A DNA stretch of 37,625 nucleotides, taken from positions 1 through 37,625 of the forward strand of contig JAQXEV010000067.1 in assembly GCA_029250665.1 (NCBI GenBank), in the 5' to 3' direction. The stretch's first letter is position 1; the number at the start of each line of letters is the position of its first letter. Origin of the DNA: Candidatus Thalassarchaeaceae archaeon (GTDB taxonomy: Archaea; Thermoplasmatota; Poseidoniia; Poseidoniales; Thalassarchaeaceae). The notes under the pieces were generated by a model. It had not been told where the DNA came from. It saw nothing but the letters and a program-made list of their open reading frames with translations, and made no database searches. Positions 34,401 through 37,625 of this stretch are shown here, one piece after another. Position numbers and translations under genes: made by a program.

Positions 34401-37400
34401 TTGAGGCAAGGCGAGTGGATTCTAAGCCACACGTTTTCGGAGTCTGAGCAATTGTGGGAACAGATCGATGTAGATGCAGACATCAACACATCTTTCGTCT
34501 TCAGAGAATCAATGACCGTCTCTGGCGTCGTGTATTATGATACGAAGCCGGTCGATCCTGAAGCAAACATTACACTAGAGACGGAGCCAGTACAGCACGA
34601 GATTGTCGTCTTCCATTGGGAAGGATTCTCGACCACAGCTAATACCGATGGAGAAGGGATGTTCTCAGTTGTTCTGCCGATTGGAGCAGAAGTCGATGCA
34701 ACAGTCAATGCAGGCGTGATGAATGTCGTTAACGGAACTCGCTTCATTGTGACCGAAGACATGGAGGACGTCACTATGATTGCACGACCGGGCAGTGAGG
34801 TAAGCGGTGCTCTCAACATCAACAGATTGGGTAATTACTACAATTCGAATCTTGAAGGCTGGGAGCCAGTCACCGTCTATGCTACTCACGAGAGTATCGA
34901 TGCGGTCTGGCACCTCGATGTTACCGAGATGGGAACCTTCGCAACAGTACTCCCACAGGGTAATTGGACATTCACGACCGACCTCACTTGGTTGAACGCG
35001 AATGAGACTGTTCTGGATGTCGATGGTAATAATGACACTGTCAATATGTACCTAAACCCCGATTCATCATTCGTCGAAATTGACTTCTTCCTCGATCACA
35101 ACACCGACAATGATCCTGCGAATGGTACACCGGTAGAATACAGATTCTCGATTGTGCCAGTTGGCAACCCCGCAGGATTGAGCGTTGATGTGCAAGCCGA
35201 TGGCTCTGAGTGGACCTCAGCCGGCCATGCAGTGGTTCCGGTCGAGGCCGGATCCTACCGCATTGATGTCGAAATTTCTGACGCGCGCGCGGGAGATCTG
35301 TTCGGTACGCGCATCATGACGGGAGACAGTTACTTCGATGTCGGATTCGGCGGAGAAGTCGTGACTCGAAGTATCGGATTTGATCCGGAGTGGAAGATTG
35401 ACCTGACCTTCACTAACGAGAGTGGCGGGCCGCTTGCGGACCAGAATGTGAAATTCATTGATACCGCGAATAGAAATGACATCATTTCGCGAACAACTGA
35501 TGCCAACGGAACCATTGTCGATCACTTACCAGCAAGCACTTGGATTGTAGTGATTGATTCGGTCAACACTGGCGATGGCGTGGTTGAGGGTGTTAGAACC
35601 CTCATTGATGTCTCCGAGGCTAACGCTAACGATGCACATACGATTCCTACAAGTGAATTGGGAACATTCTCAGTTCGCGTGCTAGACGAATCAGGTTCCC
35701 CATTGCAGGGAATGGATATAGTAATCACATCCAACGAGGACTTGGGTAGAGTCCATCTCGACTTTACAGACGCTTCTGGAGATTCTGAAGGGTCTCTCAG
35801 CGCCGGTTCATGGAATATCGAGTTGAACCAGACCGAGGGTCGCACGCGTTACATAATTGACAGCGTTGAACTAATCGCTGGCGGACTCGTGTCTGGTGAT
35901 AATGGTCAGATTCAGATTGTTGTTACGACCTACGTCGAAATGTCTGGTACCATCTTCTGGGACCACGATGATGACGATGATGCTGATGTTGGGGAAGGAG
36001 TCCCCGATGTTGAGATTATGATGAGTAGTGAATCGGAAGAGAATATTTCCATCACTACCGATTCTACAGGAGAGTGGAATGTCTTTGTTCCATTGAATTC
36101 ATCTTGGCATATCTCAACCATGAGGGACGGATTTGCCCAAGAGAATCAATCGGTAGCCATGAACGCACCAAACTCGATTGAGATTGAACTCACAGCCGGG
36201 CATGTCTCGGTCTGGGGCAACATCACTCACTCAGATCTCGCCTCCATAGGCGACGATGTTGAATTGGTATTGATACCGACCGAAGACATGGTCAGAGATC
36301 GTCTCACACCTGAAAAGATCTACGAAGATGGTGTTTGGACTGGAGAATGGTCGGCTTCTGTTGAACCCGGCAATTGGATCATCAGAGCAACCCTCGAGGA
36401 TTCTAACCTCGTTGCGATGGCAATGGTGAACGCTGACATCTCGGACGGAGGAAATGCTGACGCCGCCCTCGTGCATGGAGGATGGCTACATCTCTCAACC
36501 GAGTGGCTTGATTTCGACGGCGCCGCACACGATTTGTCTGAGACCAATCTCGAAGGTGCAAATATCGTCGACGAACCGATGTTCACGATTTCCTCAGGGG
36601 CTGGTATCGAGTGGAACGCTATCCTCTCAGATGATGGCGGAATCTCGATTCTCTTGCCAGGTGGAACTATCTCTGTAGAGAGTGAGTTCTCGGTGGAACA
36701 GATGGACCGAACAATGGATTACACTTCTTCGAAGAACATCAACATACCATCATCTGGGACTGATTTAACCGCTTCAGTGACACAGGAGCTATCCTTCAAT
36801 CGTGTCGCAAATCACACGATCGAATCAACCATCACCGCAGTCAGCGGTGGGGAATTGACCGTTGAAGGAGAACTCGATGATGTCCAAGCATCAATGGGTG
36901 AGGATGATGAATACACTCCAATCGAGTTCACTTTGTCACTAGATTACCTTGGACACGAATCAGTCTCCACCTACACCGTCGTCGGTAATGTCGCCGGTAC
37001 AGATGGACAATATTGGATGGTCGAGGCTTGGGATTCTTCGATTGAGAACTGGACTGCTCAGTTTTCCTTTGAGTTCGGACTAGATAGTAATAACACCACG
37101 ACTTACGATAATCTAAGGCTACGAGTGTCTCCAGCTAACGGTTCGACGGCTCAATCCTTTGAGGACGGTCACACGGTGACTTTGATGTTCGCAGGGACGG
37201 ATGGATATCACCACGATGATGAGGTAAAGGTACGAGTTCCTCAGAGTTACGGCTTTGAGTTGCGTGAGGAAATGCAAGAAGTCTATGGAATCCGACCTGG
37301 AGAAAATATCTCGATTCCAATTCTCTTCACTAATGCTGGAAACGGAGATGATCGCTTCACCTTCGAATTCGACGATTCACAGGTTCCAGATAGTTGGGAA

Positions 37401-37625
37401 CGAACCGGATCGACCTCTCACACATTGGGTGCATTCACCGATACGACTCACACCTTGATGGTATTCGCACCTGCGAACGCCACTGGCGATGAGGAATTCA
37501 CTGTCACTGTCACCGTTACCGACAAGAATAACGGCAGTTACCAACCGATTGCGGTTAAGGTGAAGACCTCGCTACCGGTTCTTGAAATCCAAGAGGTATT
37601 CTCCTCGTCTGACCCGGTCTCCGAC
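28470..37625 (+). CDS. aglB: Giant AglB/STT3-type oligosaccharyltransferase fusion (partial, C-terminus off window)
   Basis: One frame stays open for 3052 codons to the right edge; I checked the reading phase at more than fifteen points along it. Residues 1-370 form about ten extra membrane helices not found in ordinary STT3. The STT3 core follows: SDPWYMKR (Asp398, first-loop acidic residue), YPAGG, GLADHD (Asp514/Asp516, DxD-type metal site), TIGE (722-725, TIxE motif) and WWDYG (952-956, sequon binding). These are the hallmarks of the enzyme that moves lipid-linked glycans to Asn-X-Ser/Thr on the outer face. The last core helix is near 840-858. From about 1417 (ATIEGTVELDG) come carboxypeptidase-regulatory/CnaB-like beta domains, an acidic SdrD-like unit near 2491 (FWDHDDDDDADVGEGVPDVEI), and a NEW3-like domain near 2940. 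The tail holds many sequons. Known AglB proteins are ~800-1100 residues. The transferase call is firm; the tail's role is unknown. Confidence 0.9.
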   Translation, partial: MSYENGNARDVGQTLGLASTPVALAGLLLLFMTATTLADNAMIDQGKLVILPVAAALAAVLGRIWVSALPDDSFASRTPVVALLFAVVPLVVESLGLIDSIVATTFAFMAIATLFLVKSNRSEEATVLFSMVAGFHMAVAYAAAMPELVIAEGASLQSQLIDVQRAGLAANFFAFWVASMVLGTFLAIAFRGSLMPPGSGALFSRLPSKIDVSEHRDLIITGVVILLVNLIPLLWLAGISDAVIFESHLYLGSVWAMATSVVIMFVAFCRAERWHVLGAIVAVNWIIYTFAHLVEIGNELPEGMNFLSGSDFIGAFSWLFITFWMNVLALMLAARGYFGDIAPRREPSNFRLWWKENSYSILVGSALVIGFMIRTGWNVLPAMNANITGLWDMTGGSDPWYMKRVVDYIVAERAHFIFDADRAYPAGGINPRPPLFSWCLALGGLALEWLTGIPADEVIWWSVAGFPAIFGALIVLPVAGIAARLHSTQAGIIAAWLMALMPGHISHSTFGLADHDSFALLFLTMAFYFWVRAVHDIGSERMFRNPGPNPLYLIAGMREMWKRSPVVMSYATLAGISFSTVALGWKGFVYGPGILFLAFAAQIVVNMFRRRDSLPLTSAALQMMFTTFLIPLPFYIWPGLNLLWAPSGFQPMFYIVGFTFALGWVASSFRDKPWLLVLGSGGVLFGGILAILWILQSAEIYDGWDILFTGGFYFSKNKIFGTIGEAQSPSRGVLFASYGPIVTLIALGYAFILLWRGARDEKQGQSLAGIWVLIAAYMAWTAGRFIFNATPAMAVVGAIGIAALWKMADFQAFAKEWRRSGIGTPRARFRAIRPASAKRPLIPVLMLVFMLVASQHVTYGVDSGIPRGETAAGDIDQTIYDITPDILRYDIAGLSVLDSSTYTPSTTCSNGCWYMGTFGPGFNGGGWNMAYEWLAEQDADEPFGHRPAFVSWWDYGFQALDSGEHPTVADNFQSGIPNSGAMLLSSGQDDTLAMFIATLAQGDRRYSDDGKFTEEFSNVLNDHFTEDQVSEFYQIMSFGPGDKSFVEDRSLALYASDVQEQYVNSMLVSHTTELLHGSTLGEDGLTLEPMWYVMYDGEQVGNGTNDSSVASTLFDDTRGILSGQTKTSIEDEVISHYEIGGYRYTADLIEDFDDVSTNLHRVNAKLGLARAFLTSALSTEQLVDLYHDISTSMEYEVQDYEGSLGQTIMRNNEIRYFAIDDRLYPLGGAYYADQSYHRGQTTGIFYAPTTLSGLDPNHYIESIYETQQKGQTKYMSAEQYELEYMNDVVKQQSGAMEDPADMIQLIDINYQQTESFFETMVARIYVGYGTTSLGLDVDPAQPGPTWAISGTPDSPLENAFPLPGAMMNHFVVANWYNDGTASPDENNNSVPDIFDGGYAAIGRANTNVKVVKYYSGATIEGTVELDGVGPIPNARILIERDAFSGEEVADENGTVIDRDQRTYWIPIGTVDADENGDYSFVVPAGRIRVSAFFGEPDLDTARQLLLSGSGGMLQDVATESTEGQRNVNLITGILGNVSGSQWLAETIVNVSGEDGHSNGEVHLTVDISADSSFSTGRLVWTGDEAFDGEAITDAVVELSPAWDAIQMQPISLETSTGAVSGTDLAFQGIGEVTFTGEGEVTSTGMMTVSDFVGTHTQTILHGHSLAGSGEFTGRGTISGIIDGSDVVDGDCNENGTMPENFSVCSLADGDFLIDGAVNATGRFTSNGTASFSQIHNGSSLIGSGIFKIDASNPDLESYGTLNGTGTYTGDGEFSGPMVQAGTFHLTDAIPGSYDVTVVFSDGTRVEIDDGFNVPFKGVASLHQIDVYGGLVNGKLLDSNENPLTGEVQLSIVDEENSTSQGECSEVMYAPCHITPDENGSFTFGPVVPGSYLAELDMDGDGFNEAQIIHIFEAETDSVMEFPTPIPITYDLTFTLSRSVNGTTTDVSDLNITLLSTDASVAPVDAVYDAENGEYMVELRQGEWILSHTFSESEQLWEQIDVDADINTSFVFRESMTVSGVVYYDTKPVDPEANITLETEPVQHEIVVFHWEGFSTTANTDGEGMFSVVLPIGAEVDATVNAGVMNVVNGTRFIVTEDMEDVTMIARPGSEVSGALNINRLGNYYNSNLEGWEPVTVYATHESIDAVWHLDVTEMGTFATVLPQGNWTFTTDLTWLNANETVLDVDGNNDTVNMYLNPDSSFVEIDFFLDHNTDNDPANGTPVEYRFSIVPVGNPAGLSVDVQADGSEWTSAGHAVVPVEAGSYRIDVEISDARAGDLFGTRIMTGDSYFDVGFGGEVVTRSIGFDPEWKIDLTFTNESGGPLADQNVKFIDTANRNDIISRTTDANGTIVDHLPASTWIVVIDSVNTGDGVVEGVRTLIDVSEANANDAHTIPTSELGTFSVRVLDESGSPLQGMDIVITSNEDLGRVHLDFTDASGDSEGSLSAGSWNIELNQTEGRTRYIIDSVELIAGGLVSGDNGQIQIVVTTYVEMSGTIFWDHDDDDDADVGEGVPDVEIMMSSESEENISITTDSTGEWNVFVPLNSSWHISTMRDGFAQENQSVAMNAPNSIEIELTAGHVSVWGNITHSDLASIGDDVELVLIPTEDMVRDRLTPEKIYEDGVWTGEWSASVEPGNWIIRATLEDSNLVAMAMVNADISDGGNADAALVHGGWLHLSTEWLDFDGAAHDLSETNLEGANIVDEPMFTISSGAGIEWNAILSDDGGISILLPGGTISVESEFSVEQMDRTMDYTSSKNINIPSSGTDLTASVTQELSFNRVANHTIESTITAVSGGELTVEGELDDVQASMGEDDEYTPIEFTLSLDYLGHESVSTYTVVGNVAGTDGQYWMVEAWDSSIENWTAQFSFEFGLDSNNTTTYDNLRLRVSPANGSTAQSFEDGHTVTLMFAGTDGYHHDDEVKVRVPQSYGFELREEMQEVYGIRPGENISIPILFTNAGNGDDRFTFEFDDSQVPDSWERTGSTSHTLGAFTDTTHTLMVFAPANATGDEEFTVTVTVTDKNNGSYQPIAVKVKTSLPVLEIQEVFSSSDPVSD

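Noticed and set aside
1-37625. Insertion sequences, integrases, phage genes or toxin-antitoxin pairs
   Set aside because: No transposase, integrase or toxin-like product, and no terminal inverted repeats with target duplications, were found.

Overview
The window looks like part of a genome from a planktonic Marine Group II archaeon (Thermoplasmatota, Candidatus Poseidoniales) or a close relative. Several things point that way: an AglB/STT3-type oligosaccharyltransferase, a CDP-archaeol synthase (archaeal ether lipids), archaeal TATA-like boxes about 27 bp before start codons, PGF-CTERM-like C-termini, and many very large secreted or membrane-anchored proteins. No rRNA, ribosomal protein or other phylogenetic marker is present, so this placement is inference. 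I see no mobile elements, CRISPR arrays or phage genes. The window is gene-dense, with no gene-free stretch over 300 bp. The region is dominated by the cell surface.

Layout, left to right. (1) 1-3310, minus strand: two thrombospondin-type-3 (TSP3) calcium-binding repeat proteins in tandem. One is cut by the window edge and carries an N-terminal CSCHG motif; the other has a jelly-roll-like domain and a PGF-CTERM-like anchor. (2) 3420-8713, plus strand: serine hydroxymethyltransferase, then a 1323-residue lipoprotein-like M60-family metallopeptidase with five Ig-like repeats and a TCAF-like domain. (3) 8748-15680, minus strand: a tightly packed operon read from high to low coordinates. It encodes a 1532-residue surface protein (lamin-tail, PhoX-like, lamin-tail, two-HKD phospholipase D, TSP3, membrane segment), thymidine phosphorylase (ATGA overlap), and a multi-pass acyltransferase-like membrane protein. 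(4) 15789-21843, minus strand: a CD36/LIMP-2-like two-membrane-segment protein, a TctA-family permease, and a membrane-anchored protein with OB-fold-like repeats. (5) 22035-22111: tRNA-Met(CAT). (6) 22271-26220: three membrane or surface proteins of unknown function. (7) 26300-28348, plus strand: CDP-archaeol synthase and PurD. (8) 28470 to the right edge: one uninterrupted frame of more than 3050 codons. It joins an extra ~10-helix membrane domain, an AglB/STT3 oligosaccharyltransferase core and more than 1600 residues of Ig/CnaB-like ectodomain.

How the genes may work together (inference). The M60 peptidase and the PhoX-PLD protein look like outward-facing tools for breaking down glycoprotein, phosphoester or nucleic-acid material. 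Thymidine phosphorylase, translationally coupled to the PhoX-PLD gene, would use deoxynucleosides released from DNA. The CD36-like protein and TctA-like permease suggest uptake of lipids or organic acids. AglB would N-glycosylate this surface proteome, possibly including its own sequon-rich tail. The most unusual items are the AglB fusion, the CD36-like protein with a ~430-residue insertion, the PhoX-PLD/thymidine phosphorylase operon, and a hairpin with a 13-bp core that recurs ~20 bp after two unrelated stop codons.
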